From the NCBI RefSeq assembly GCF_051414135.1, contig NZ_JBLKOA010000003.1:124001-188000 (forward strand): 64,000 nt of DNA, written 5' to 3'. A program made the position numbers and the translations under genes. Origin of the DNA: Halovenus halobia (GTDB lineage Archaea; Halobacteriota; Halobacteria; Halobacteriales; Haloarculaceae). The notes beneath the pieces were generated by a model. The model had not been told where the DNA came from. It made no database searches and saw only the letters and a list, made by a program, of their open reading frames with translations. Position 1 is the first letter of the stretch, and each line of letters begins with the position of its first letter. This document shows, one piece after another, positions 51,635 through 58,508 of this stretch.

Positions 51635-51786
51635 CGTAGTGAGGGCGGTTCACTGAACGCGAGCAGTGCGAGGTTGACCGAAGGGAAACCTCGAAGCGAG
51701 CGTTCAGCCATTTTCACCCATGTTTTTCGAGGAGCCTTCCCGCAGCGGCTCTGGGCCGCGAGGAAAGGCGACGCTGAAAAAGATGG
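51635..51786 (+). repeat. Palindromic gene-end element, copy G
   Basis: Begins with GAGCGTAGTGAGGGCGGTTC, then hairpin arms CTGAACGC/GCGTTCAG (51654-51708) like those of copy A, followed by CCATTTTCACCCATGTTTTTC, an internal palindrome GGAGCCTTCCCGCAGCGGCT, and GCTGAAAAAGATGG ending at 51786. It stops six bases before the 3' end of the DUF5787 gene on the minus strand. No duplicated gene end is visible. The adjacent bases 51487-51634 hold no gene. Confidence 0.82.
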
Positions 51787-51791
51787 TGTCA

Positions 51792-52769
51792 CTAGAACTG
51801 GTCGAGTCCGCTCTGGCGGCGCTGTCGCCCCGCAGGGTCGGGCTCCCACGAGGTACGCTCGGCGCGGATCGAACCAAGAGCGATGTCCGGCGAGTCGGCA
51901 GCTTCGAAGCCGTCGCAGTCCTCGCCGCAGTCTCGGGCCGGGTCGACGATTCGGTCGTGGTACGAACAGTACGGCAGGCCCGCGTCGTCGGGGTCGACGT
52001 TGGCGCAGGCTGGCAGGTCGTAACTCCGCCAGCCCTTGCCGTAGGCGCGTTCGGCGACACGGCGGCGCTGGCGGCGAATCTCCGCAGGTTCGACAACTGC
52101 AATATCAGTCTGGGCACTGCGGCGGTCCAGTAATTCGACTCCCGACTCTTCGACGGGGAGTTGCTCGGGTTCGCGAAGCACCTCGCGCTCGCCGGTTTCG
52201 GGGTCGAACCGCCAGATTCCGACCGCGTCGGGGATGCGATTTCGATGTGCGCCGGTGACGTACGATTCCGTCGCCAGAATGACTTCGTCCAGCAGAGCGA
52301 GTTTCGTGTCCGTGAGAAGCTGGGTTTCCAGTGCGCCGGGAGTCCCGAGGTCAGGCTTGTTCTCGATGCCAGTCAGGCGGTCGTACCAGTCCGGATAGCG
52401 AGTTGTCTGGCGGACGTACTCACGGCCCTGTCGGCGCTCGGACTCGAAAAAACCACATTCGAGCGCCGCTTCGCGAACGTCGTCGGCCCGGTCCGGGTGG
52501 CCATCGAACACCGCGGGCCAGTACTGAGCGGTGCCCGGTCCAACGTCACTCTCGATGGCTGCGGGTGGAATCGTCTGTTCGGTAATCGCCTGCCGGTCCG
52601 CAAATTCGGGGCCGGGTTCGACACAGACAATATCCATCACCCGGCTGCCGTGGGGCGCGGCTCCGAGCTGGCGGCTCAGCACGCCCGAGCGGTCACGCTC
52701 GAGCTGTGCACACAGCGCCACCTCGAATCCGAACTCGTTCACGCGACTCGCTACGGTCCGCGAGCGCAA
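51792..52769 (-). CDS. DUF5787-type haloarchaeal protein
   Basis: 325 aa. EFGFEVALCAQLERDRSG near the start, then a nuclease-like stretch WYDRLTGIENKPDLGTPGAL, and TQLLTDTKLALLDEVILATE. The pattern ENKPDL...TQLLTDTKLALLDEVILATE suggests a restriction-like catalytic core (D/E-x-K). A C-terminal Cys-His cluster runs ACANVDPDDAGLPYCSYHDR then DCGEDCDGF. The protein is conserved in haloarchaea (DUF5787). DNA or RNA nuclease activity is an inference. Translation may start at the GTG nine codons in (VNEFGFEV) instead. Element copy G abuts its 3' end. Confidence 0.7.
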   Translation of the reverse strand: MRSRTVASRVNEFGFEVALCAQLERDRSGVLSRQLGAAPHGSRVMDIVCVEPGPEFADRQAITEQTIPPAAIESDVGPGTAQYWPAVFDGHPDRADDVREAALECGFFESERRQGREYVRQTTRYPDWYDRLTGIENKPDLGTPGALETQLLTDTKLALLDEVILATESYVTGAHRNRIPDAVGIWRFDPETGEREVLREPEQLPVEESGVELLDRRSAQTDIAVVEPAEIRRQRRRVAERAYGKGWRSYDLPACANVDPDDAGLPYCSYHDRIVDPARDCGEDCDGFEAADSPDIALGSIRAERTSWEPDPAGRQRRQSGLDQF

Positions 52770-52786
52770 AACCGCTGTGTTCAGGG

Positions 52787-53470
52787 TCAGTTCTCGGTGG
52801 TCACGGTGACAGCGATATTCTGGCCCTCACCGCGGATTGCGGCGGCTTCGTCGGTCACGCTGTTGAGTTCGAACCCACCGGGCGCAACCGATTCGCCGTC
52901 GACGGTAATCTCGACTGTCGTCCCGGGGTCGTCGTCGTTGTAGGTCGTTCCGTCGTAGGTGAGTTCGGTGCCGGCGTCGTTAACCGCGACGCCAAACGTA
53001 TCGAGCGCGTACCGCAGCGTCACATCCTGTGCGTGTTTGTGCCAGAGGTAGCTGTCTCCACTCACTCGTTTCGTCCCCTCGGTGTGGAAGGCGTCGTCGG
53101 CGAGTCTGAACTCGTCGGCGAGGAGGTCCAGTGATTCACCCTCGATGGTGATCGTTATCTGTCCGTGTTCGTGGGCGGAACCGATCTGGCTTGGCTGTTC
53201 GATACCGTCTTGGCTGGGCGGGTCGCTGACATCGCCGCCAGTGACGACGAGATAGCCAGTGAGCGCGACTGCGAGCAGCATAATGACACTCAATCCAGCG
53301 AGTCCGACCTTGGCGTTGGAGCTCATGCCGTCGGCCGACCCACCCGAGAGCGTGTCATCGACGCGGCGCTGGTCGATGCGAGACATCTCACCCTCGTGCT
53401 CGTCGGCCAGATGGCGGAGGTAGGCGTCCTCGTCAGGGAATGAATCCGCACAGTAATCACACTCAGGCAT
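52787..53470 (-). CDS. Zinc-finger membrane protein with extracellular His-rich domain
   Basis: 227 aa. Residues about 1-26 form a C2H2 finger (CDYC...LRHLADEH). A basic linker precedes one transmembrane helix (about 53-77), so the finger lies inside. The outside part (about 85-227) contains AHEHGQITITIEGESLDLL, a segment FHTEGTKRVSGDSYLWHKHA and a beta-rich end DDDPGTTVEITVDGESVAPG. The repeated His (HEH, FH, WHKHA) could bind a metal, perhaps copper or zinc. A ZIP transporter gene lies 85 bases upstream on the same strand, so a metal-sensing or trafficking role is a reasonable inference. Confidence 0.65.
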   Translation of the reverse strand: MPECDYCADSFPDEDAYLRHLADEHEGEMSRIDQRRVDDTLSGGSADGMSSNAKVGLAGLSVIMLLAVALTGYLVVTGGDVSDPPSQDGIEQPSQIGSAHEHGQITITIEGESLDLLADEFRLADDAFHTEGTKRVSGDSYLWHKHAQDVTLRYALDTFGVAVNDAGTELTYDGTTYNDDDPGTTVEITVDGESVAPGGFELNSVTDEAAAIRGEGQNIAVTVTTEN

Positions 53471-53554
53471 TGGTCAGTGGTTACCTGTCGGCGTAATAAT
53501 ACCTGTCGCACGAGCGTTGCGTTCCGGGCAGTTCGTGACTGGACAGGTCGCCAG

Positions 53555-54274
53555 TCAGAGAAGATCGAGCAGGAATATCGAGAGAAAGCCGACGAAAAAC
53601 AGCGTCGTCGAGACTGGGGTCTCGGGCACCTGTTGTGCCTTGACCAATAGCTCCTCAGTCACGAGGTACAGCAGTGCCGCCGCGCCAAACGCCAACACGA
53701 CAGCGATGAGCGCACTGCTGGCCCCGCCGAACCCGAGAACGCCAACAGTGACACCAGTCGTTAACAGCAGTCCGAACGCTGCTGGCACGACGAGTTTGCG
53801 AAGCGCCCCCATCTCCGTGGGCAGCGCAACGACGCCAGCCACGCCTAGAAACAGCACTTCGATGGCCAGGGCAATCGCGATGATCACGCCGGTGTCCGGT
53901 TCGGCGAGGAAGGCCACACCAATCAGGATGCCGTCGATCACCATGTCGATCCCGACGGTGATGAGCAGTCCCGCCGCGCCCGCGTACTGGCCGCCAACGC
54001 CGCGTTTTTCGATGCGTTTGCTGAGTTCGTGGACGCCGAGCATTGTCGCGACGCCGATAGCAAACCCAATCACGACAACTGCCGGCGTCTCCTCGTGGAG
54101 GTCTGGTAATAACTCGGCTGCGACCGCCGCGGTGACGACACCAGCCGCGAAATGCTGGATGTTGCTCTCCATCTGTGGCCCCGGCGCTCTGTAGACCGCC
54201 ACGACGCCGCCGATCATCGCTGTCACGACGGCAAGCATCGTGTACGGCAGCGCTTGCACGAGTACGGTAGTCAT
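53555..54274 (-). CDS. ZIP-family divalent metal transporter
   Basis: 239 aa with eight membrane helices. HFAAGVVTAAVAAELLPDLH is the ZIP fourth-helix motif (His and Glu metal ligands) and IDMVIDGILIGVAFLAEP is the fifth-helix partner. Unlike the eukaryotic family the cytoplasmic loop has no His-rich stretch. It probably imports or exports zinc or a similar ion. The start MTTVLVQALPYTMLAVVTAM was preferred over an ATG 16 codons earlier. It is followed on the same strand by the zinc-finger/His-rich protein and is divergent from the iron-ADH-like gene. Confidence 0.85.
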   Translation of the reverse strand: MTTVLVQALPYTMLAVVTAMIGGVVAVYRAPGPQMESNIQHFAAGVVTAAVAAELLPDLHEETPAVVVIGFAIGVATMLGVHELSKRIEKRGVGGQYAGAAGLLITVGIDMVIDGILIGVAFLAEPDTGVIIAIALAIEVLFLGVAGVVALPTEMGALRKLVVPAAFGLLLTTGVTVGVLGFGGASSALIAVVLAFGAAALLYLVTEELLVKAQQVPETPVSTTLFFVGFLSIFLLDLL

Positions 54275-54347
54275 CTGCCCCGATATTTGGGCGAGCGACC
54301 AATGAAACCCCGTGTCGGACACGGCGGTTGTAGCCAGACGTCAAGCC

Positions 54348-55613
54348 ATGTCGGAGGACGAAGAAGGGAGCCAGTATTATCTTCCGTCCACTCCAGACGA
54401 CAGTATGGACGAACGGAGCTATCGCTTCGAGTACGACCCCGGAACGATCAGGCAAGGCCGCAACTGCGTCGGGTCGCTGAGCGGTGACCTCGCTCGACTC
54501 GACTGTGAGCGCGCGATGGTCGTCTGCGGCCAGACTGTCGGTTCGACAGCGGCGGTCATGGACCCGATTGCTGATGGACTGGGCGACCGGTTGGCCGGCG
54601 TCTTCGACGAGACGACACCTGACAAACGACTGGAGACAGTGTTCGCGGGGGCACGCCGCGCCGACGAACTCGACGCCGACGCAATCGTCGCTGTTGGCGG
54701 CGGGAGCAGCCTCGACGTTGCGAAAGGAATCAGCGCCGTCGCGTCGGGCGACACCGACGAGCAAACCATCGCCGAGCAGTTCGAGGCCGGCGGGCTGGTG
54801 CCGGTCCCAGATGGCGAGTTGCTCCCAATCGTCGCCATCCCGACTACGCTTGCGGGCGCAGACCTCTCGATTCTCGGCGGCATCACCGCCAGTCCTGCGA
54901 ACGGACTGGTCGAAGAGCCAGTCGGCGGCGGGATTATGGACCCGCAACTGATGCCCGAACTGCTCTGTTACGACCACGCGCTGCTGGAAACGACACCGCG
55001 AGAGATTTTGCAAGCCTCGGCGATGAACGGCTTCGACAAGGGAATCGAGTCGCTGTACGCCGCCAACGGGACGCCGGTAACCGACGCCGCCGCCGTGCGC
55101 GGCCTCTCGCTGCTGTGGGACGCCCTGCCGACCCTCTCTGACGAGCGAGAGTCGTGGGACAGTTCGGATATTCTCGAAGGCATCATTCTCGTGCAGTACG
55201 GTATCTCCCAGCCCAGCGGAACGACGCTGTCGCTGATTCACGCCTTCGGCCACGGGCTGACCGCCCACAGCGACATCCAGCAGGGCGCGGCCCACGCAAT
55301 CGTCGCGCCGAAAGCGCTCGAATACCTCTTCGAACACGCCGACGGCCGCCGTGAGTTGCTCGCCGACGCGTTCGACATCGACACTGACGAGCACAGCCAC
55401 GACGAACTCGGGGACGCAATCGTTTCGGAAGTCGAGGGCGTCCGGAACGCACTGGAGTTGCCCACACAACTCCGCGGTGTCGAGGACATCCAGCGCGAGG
55501 ATTTGGAGGCCATCGCGGAGACGACGATGCACGATTCGCTGATGGGCAACTGTCCGCCTGACCTCGACGCGAGCGAAGAAGCGTTGGTCGGCGTGCTCGA
55601 ATCTGCGTGGTAA
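54348..55613 (+). CDS. Iron-containing alcohol dehydrogenase-like protein with altered metal site
   Basis: 421 aa of the Fe-ADH/dehydroquinate-synthase-like fold. Nucleotide motif AVGGGSSLDVAKG (about residues 115-127) and PTTLAGADLS are typical. In the metal site MNGFDKGIESL keeps Asp but has Glu where His is usual (DxxxH becomes DxxxE). The first His motif HAFGHGLTAH is intact. The last ligand region reads QQGAAHAI where family members have PHG, so that His is Gln. Two of four usual iron ligands therefore differ. A changed metal or substrate is likely. One base separates it from the threonine-synthase-like gene. Confidence 0.78.
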   Translation: MSEDEEGSQYYLPSTPDDSMDERSYRFEYDPGTIRQGRNCVGSLSGDLARLDCERAMVVCGQTVGSTAAVMDPIADGLGDRLAGVFDETTPDKRLETVFAGARRADELDADAIVAVGGGSSLDVAKGISAVASGDTDEQTIAEQFEAGGLVPVPDGELLPIVAIPTTLAGADLSILGGITASPANGLVEEPVGGGIMDPQLMPELLCYDHALLETTPREILQASAMNGFDKGIESLYAANGTPVTDAAAVRGLSLLWDALPTLSDERESWDSSDILEGIILVQYGISQPSGTTLSLIHAFGHGLTAHSDIQQGAAHAIVAPKALEYLFEHADGRRELLADAFDIDTDEHSHDELGDAIVSEVEGVRNALELPTQLRGVEDIQREDLEAIAETTMHDSLMGNCPPDLDASEEALVGVLESAW

Positions 55614-55614
55614 G

Positions 55615-56688
55615 ATGACCGAGTACGTCTGCTCAGACTGCGGGCAGCGCCACGAGCCGGGTGTTGCCCGCTGGCGCTGTGACTGTGGCGCGCCGCTGGA
55701 ATTTGCCGACACGCCGACGGGAGAACTCTCAGAAATCGACCGAGACCGCGGAATTTGGGCATTCGAGGACTGGCTCGCGGTCGACCAGCACGTTACGCTC
55801 GGCGAGGGATGGACGCCGCTGGTCGACGCGCCCGAACGAGACGTCGACTACAAGCTAGACTGGCTGTTTCCGACCGGGAGTTTCAAAGACCGCGGCGCAG
55901 CAGCGACGATTTCACACGCGCTCGAAATCGGCGTTGACCGAGTCGTCGAAGATTCCTCCGGAAATGCGGGCGCGGCAATTGCCACCTACGCAGCCCGCGC
56001 TGGCTTGGAAGCTGAAATCTTCGTCCCGGCCGACGCCAAGCCCGGGAAACTCCGGGCAATCGAGCGGACAGGTGCGACTGTTCGGACAGTCGACGGCGAC
56101 CGAGCAGCCGTGACCGAAGCCTGTCTCGACGCCGTCGAAGATGGCGACGCGTGGTACGCCAGCCACGCGTGGAATCCGGCCTTCTTCGAGGGAACGTCGA
56201 CTGTTGCGTACGAACTCGCCGTCCAGCGTGACTGGTCCGCGCCCGACGCCGTCGTCACACCACTGGGCCACGGGACGCTCTTTCTCGGCGCGTATCGAGG
56301 ATTCAAGCGACTGGCTGCGACGGGCCACATCGACGAGATGCCACGGCTGTACGGAGTCCAGGCCGCCGGTGCAGCGCCGGTGGTGGCACAGCGCCACGGT
56401 GAGGCCGCAGCAGCGGGCGAGAACAACCTCGCCGACGGCATCCAGATTACTGCGCCGGCACAGTCGACGGCGATTCATGAGGCAATCGAGCAGAGTGGCG
56501 GGGATGCACTGGCAGTCGACGCCGACACGACGCAGGCGGAGTACGACCGATTGCACCGAAACGGCTTCTACACCGAGCCGACGTGTGCAGTCGCGCCAGC
56601 CGCGATGGACGAACTCCGCGCTCGGGGCGCAATCGCTCCCGACGAAGATGTCGTCGTCGCGCTGACGGGCAGTGGGCTGAAAACCTGA
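55615..56688 (+). CDS. PLP-dependent threonine-synthase-like protein with zinc ribbon
   Basis: 357 aa. N-terminal residues 1-30 form a ribbon (YVCSDCGQRH...WRCDCGAP), then a fold-type II PLP domain: SFKDRGAAATISHAL with the Schiff-base Lys (about residue 86), SSGNAGAAIATYAARAG, GATVRTVDGD, LGHGTLFLGAYRGFKRL, and VALTGSGLKT at the end. These match the shorter archaeal threonine synthase clade, although haloarchaea often have several paralogues and this one lacks some substrate-binding residues I would expect. It is co-transcribed with the Fe-ADH-like gene, so the reaction may not be threonine synthesis. Confidence 0.78.
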   Translation: MTEYVCSDCGQRHEPGVARWRCDCGAPLEFADTPTGELSEIDRDRGIWAFEDWLAVDQHVTLGEGWTPLVDAPERDVDYKLDWLFPTGSFKDRGAAATISHALEIGVDRVVEDSSGNAGAAIATYAARAGLEAEIFVPADAKPGKLRAIERTGATVRTVDGDRAAVTEACLDAVEDGDAWYASHAWNPAFFEGTSTVAYELAVQRDWSAPDAVVTPLGHGTLFLGAYRGFKRLAATGHIDEMPRLYGVQAAGAAPVVAQRHGEAAAAGENNLADGIQITAPAQSTAIHEAIEQSGGDALAVDADTTQAEYDRLHRNGFYTEPTCAVAPAAMDELRARGAIAPDEDVVVALTGSGLKT

Positions 56689-57117
56689 TTACTCGCGAAG
56701 ATGTTCGAGTGCGCTCGTCGCCTCGTCGGTGGTCTCGTACCCCCGCTCGCCGGTGACGGTCGTTTCGGCGATGAGTCCGGCAGCCTGCAGTTCGGCGAGC
56801 AGGCCGTGCAGGTCGCTCTCGCAGAAGTCGTACGCCGAGAGGAGTTCACGGACAGCCATCGGCCCCTCGGTGTCGAGTTCGACAAGCAGCGCAAGCGAGC
56901 GGTCGTCATGGACGGCCGTGACGAGTGTCTGGAGGTCCTCGGGCACGCCGGTGAGAATCGTCCCGACAGTCGAGGCACCCTCGACAGGTTCGAGGCGGTC
57001 GTTGGGGAGGTGCGTGCGCTCGCCGGTATCGGCGTTGCGGACGAGGCTGGATTCACCGGAGCGTTTCAACAGGAGATAGCGCTGGCCGGTGTCGTCCGCA
57101 ACTGGCTGACGGTTCAC
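56689..57117 (-). CDS. 142-aa winged-helix-like haloarchaeal protein
   Basis: The N-terminal 45 residues (RYLLLKRSGESSLVRNADTG) look like a small beta domain. From about residue 65 a winged helix appears: RSLALLVELDTEGPMAVREL, LSAYDFCESDLHGLLAELQA, AGLIAETTVTGERGYETTDE. It could bind DNA as a regulator. It overlaps the next gene downstream (57114, in the direction of transcription upstream) by four bases, so the two are co-transcribed. It converges on the threonine-synthase-like gene with no gap. Confidence 0.68.
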   Translation of the reverse strand: MNRQPVADDTGQRYLLLKRSGESSLVRNADTGERTHLPNDRLEPVEGASTVGTILTGVPEDLQTLVTAVHDDRSLALLVELDTEGPMAVRELLSAYDFCESDLHGLLAELQAAGLIAETTVTGERGYETTDEATSALEHLRE

Positions 57118-57611
57118 GGCTCACCACCAGCAGGTTGGTCGGGGTTCGACCGTCCGGGGTCAGTGGCCTCGCTCGGCTGGTCGCCGTCAGCGTCGCTGTC
57201 GGGCTGAACGGGGTCAAAGTCCTCGTCGTCGATGCGGGCCTTGCTCTGGCGGTACTGGTAGGCGCCGTAGGAGATGAGGACAGCACCGGCAGCGAGCAGT
57301 TGCCAGCCAAGCGACGGACTATCGCCGAGCGTGACGAAAAGCACGCCGAGCGTAAGCGTCAACAGCGTGAGTTTAACGACGACGACGAGTTTCCAGAAGA
57401 GCGTGCGCAACTCCGGGTCGACGTCGCTGTAATCAACGTCAGTTGGACTGTCTGGTGTCGGGGCTTCGGGAACCGACGGCGACGTGTCGAGCGTCCCCTC
57501 CTCGTAAGACGCGGCCGGGTCGGAATTATCGAACTGGTCCGCACCGTACTCCGTCTCGGACTCCGCAGGCTCGAAAACGTCGTCCGGGTCGCCGTCGAAC
57601 GGGTCGCTCAC
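57114..57611 (-). CDS. 165-aa membrane protein with acidic N-terminal domain
   Basis: The first 60 residues are disordered and rich in Asp, Glu, Pro and Ser. Then TLFWKLVVVVKLTLLTLTLG and WQLLAAGAVLISYGAYQYRQ form two membrane helices (about 70-90 and 100-120), and a long acidic, Pro-rich tail follows. It is a haloarchaeal family of unknown role, found next to the winged-helix gene with which it overlaps by four bases. The start ATG at 57611 is clear. Confidence 0.68.
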   Translation of the reverse strand: MSDPFDGDPDDVFEPAESETEYGADQFDNSDPAASYEEGTLDTSPSVPEAPTPDSPTDVDYSDVDPELRTLFWKLVVVVKLTLLTLTLGVLFVTLGDSPSLGWQLLAAGAVLISYGAYQYRQSKARIDDEDFDPVQPDSDADGDQPSEATDPGRSNPDQPAGGEP

Positions 57612-57650
57612 GGCTCTCGGTAGTAACTCAACAGCAAAATCCGTTCGGAT

Positions 57651-57830
57651 TTACTGCATCTCCGAGAGTTCGACCGCACCGTCAGATTGCAGCCACGCCA
57701 GCGGTTGTTCTGTGTCGTAGAGGACAATTCCCTCAGCCGTTTCGTAGGCCCCGGTTGCTTCGAGCGCGTCGCCCGCGGCCGTGCTCTCGCTCGCCGATAC
57801 CCCCACCGTCGCGTCGGGTCGCTCGCTCAT
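57651..57830 (-). CDS. 59-aa conserved-type small haloarchaeal protein
   Basis: MSERPDATVGVSASESTAAG to a central YETAEGIVLYDTEQPLAWLQ and an acidic end. The YETxxGxVLYDxxxPLAWL motif is reminiscent of a widespread haloarchaeal small-protein family of unknown function. It is translated from ATG 57830; an upstream in-frame ATG 19 codons earlier adds Cys-rich unrelated residues. No clear partner. Confidence 0.55.
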   Translation of the reverse strand: MSERPDATVGVSASESTAAGDALEATGAYETAEGIVLYDTEQPLAWLQSDGAVELSEMQ

Positions 57831-57940
57831 ACATTGTACTGGCATGGGACAGCATGACATATACTTTCCGCCCGTGGCAAGAATCAACAGTCGTCGCGGC
57901 GCTGCCCTGAGTTTTTGCGTGAATTCGCTCGGAGAACGGG

Positions 57941-58327
57941 TCAGAGACGAACCACGCTGAGAATTGTCTCGACAATCAGCAGGTACAGCGGTCGGAGAAA
58001 GTAGTTGACCATCCCCACGAGTCCGGCAAAGCCACCGGCAGCCTGCAGTTCCGGCGGCGGCGCGCCGAGGACAGCGAGGGTGACCACACCGCTGAGAGCG
58101 GCAGCCAGCCAGCTATCACGGGCGTACCAGCCGGTGTCGTAGCCAGCAACCACGGGCAGTTTGCGGAGAGAGTCACGGCCAGCCCAGAAGGCAACGGCGA
58201 GGGCTGCAAAGACGACCACGAGCGGGAGCGTTGCGCCGACGCCGGCGACTGTGGGGCCGATGAGGAGGAAACTCGCGACGAGCAAGACGTAGGTGCCGCG
58301 ACTGGAGCGGAGGCGCCACTGGTCCAT
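57941..58327 (-). CDS. 128-aa membrane protein of unknown function
   Basis: MDQWRLRSSRGTYVLLVASF starts a protein with four hydrophobic helices (about 12-30, 33-48, 70-90 and 100-120) ending LIVETILSVVRL. A cytoplasmic loop in the middle reads AGRDSLRKLPVVAGYDTGWY, probably the conserved part. The function is unknown. It is divergent from the BrkB-family gene and shares its 180-base regulatory region. Confidence 0.65.
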   Translation of the reverse strand: MDQWRLRSSRGTYVLLVASFLLIGPTVAGVGATLPLVVVFAALAVAFWAGRDSLRKLPVVAGYDTGWYARDSWLAAALSGVVTLAVLGAPPPELQAAGGFAGLVGMVNYFLRPLYLLIVETILSVVRL

Positions 58328-58477
58328 ACGAGAGCGTTGTGGGCCGGCCTCTAAAGTAGTTGCGAGGGCGAGTTCCCCGCCCTTCCGAAAACCGCAGATT
58401 TTCGGCTTTCGCAAATCTCCGAGTTGCGTCAACACCGCGCCCGAGGCTGTTTACTCGCTGTCGGAGCTAGTGACAGG

Positions 58478-58485
58478 CTATATAC
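58478..58485 (+). promoter_or_regulatory. TATA-like box of the BrkB-family gene
   Basis: CTATATAC, about 28 bases before the GTG at 58509. It is close to the archaeal TATA consensus and supports GTG as the true start over the longer frame that opens upstream. Confidence 0.5.
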
Positions 58486-58508
58486 TGCTCTCGCCCACAG
58501 GAGAGACT

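Noticed and set aside
1276..51786. Elements as ordinary insertion sequences or IS-derived MITEs with short target duplications
   Set aside because: No transposase gene or IS-like termini are seen, and the flanking duplications are 26-78 bases of gene 3' end rather than short target repeats; a MITE origin is not fully excluded.
53655..55712. 685-codon minus-strand open frame across the ZIP and Fe-ADH-like genes
   Set aside because: It overlaps two genes with clear family motifs on both strands and is Arg-rich, unlike a haloarchaeal protein.
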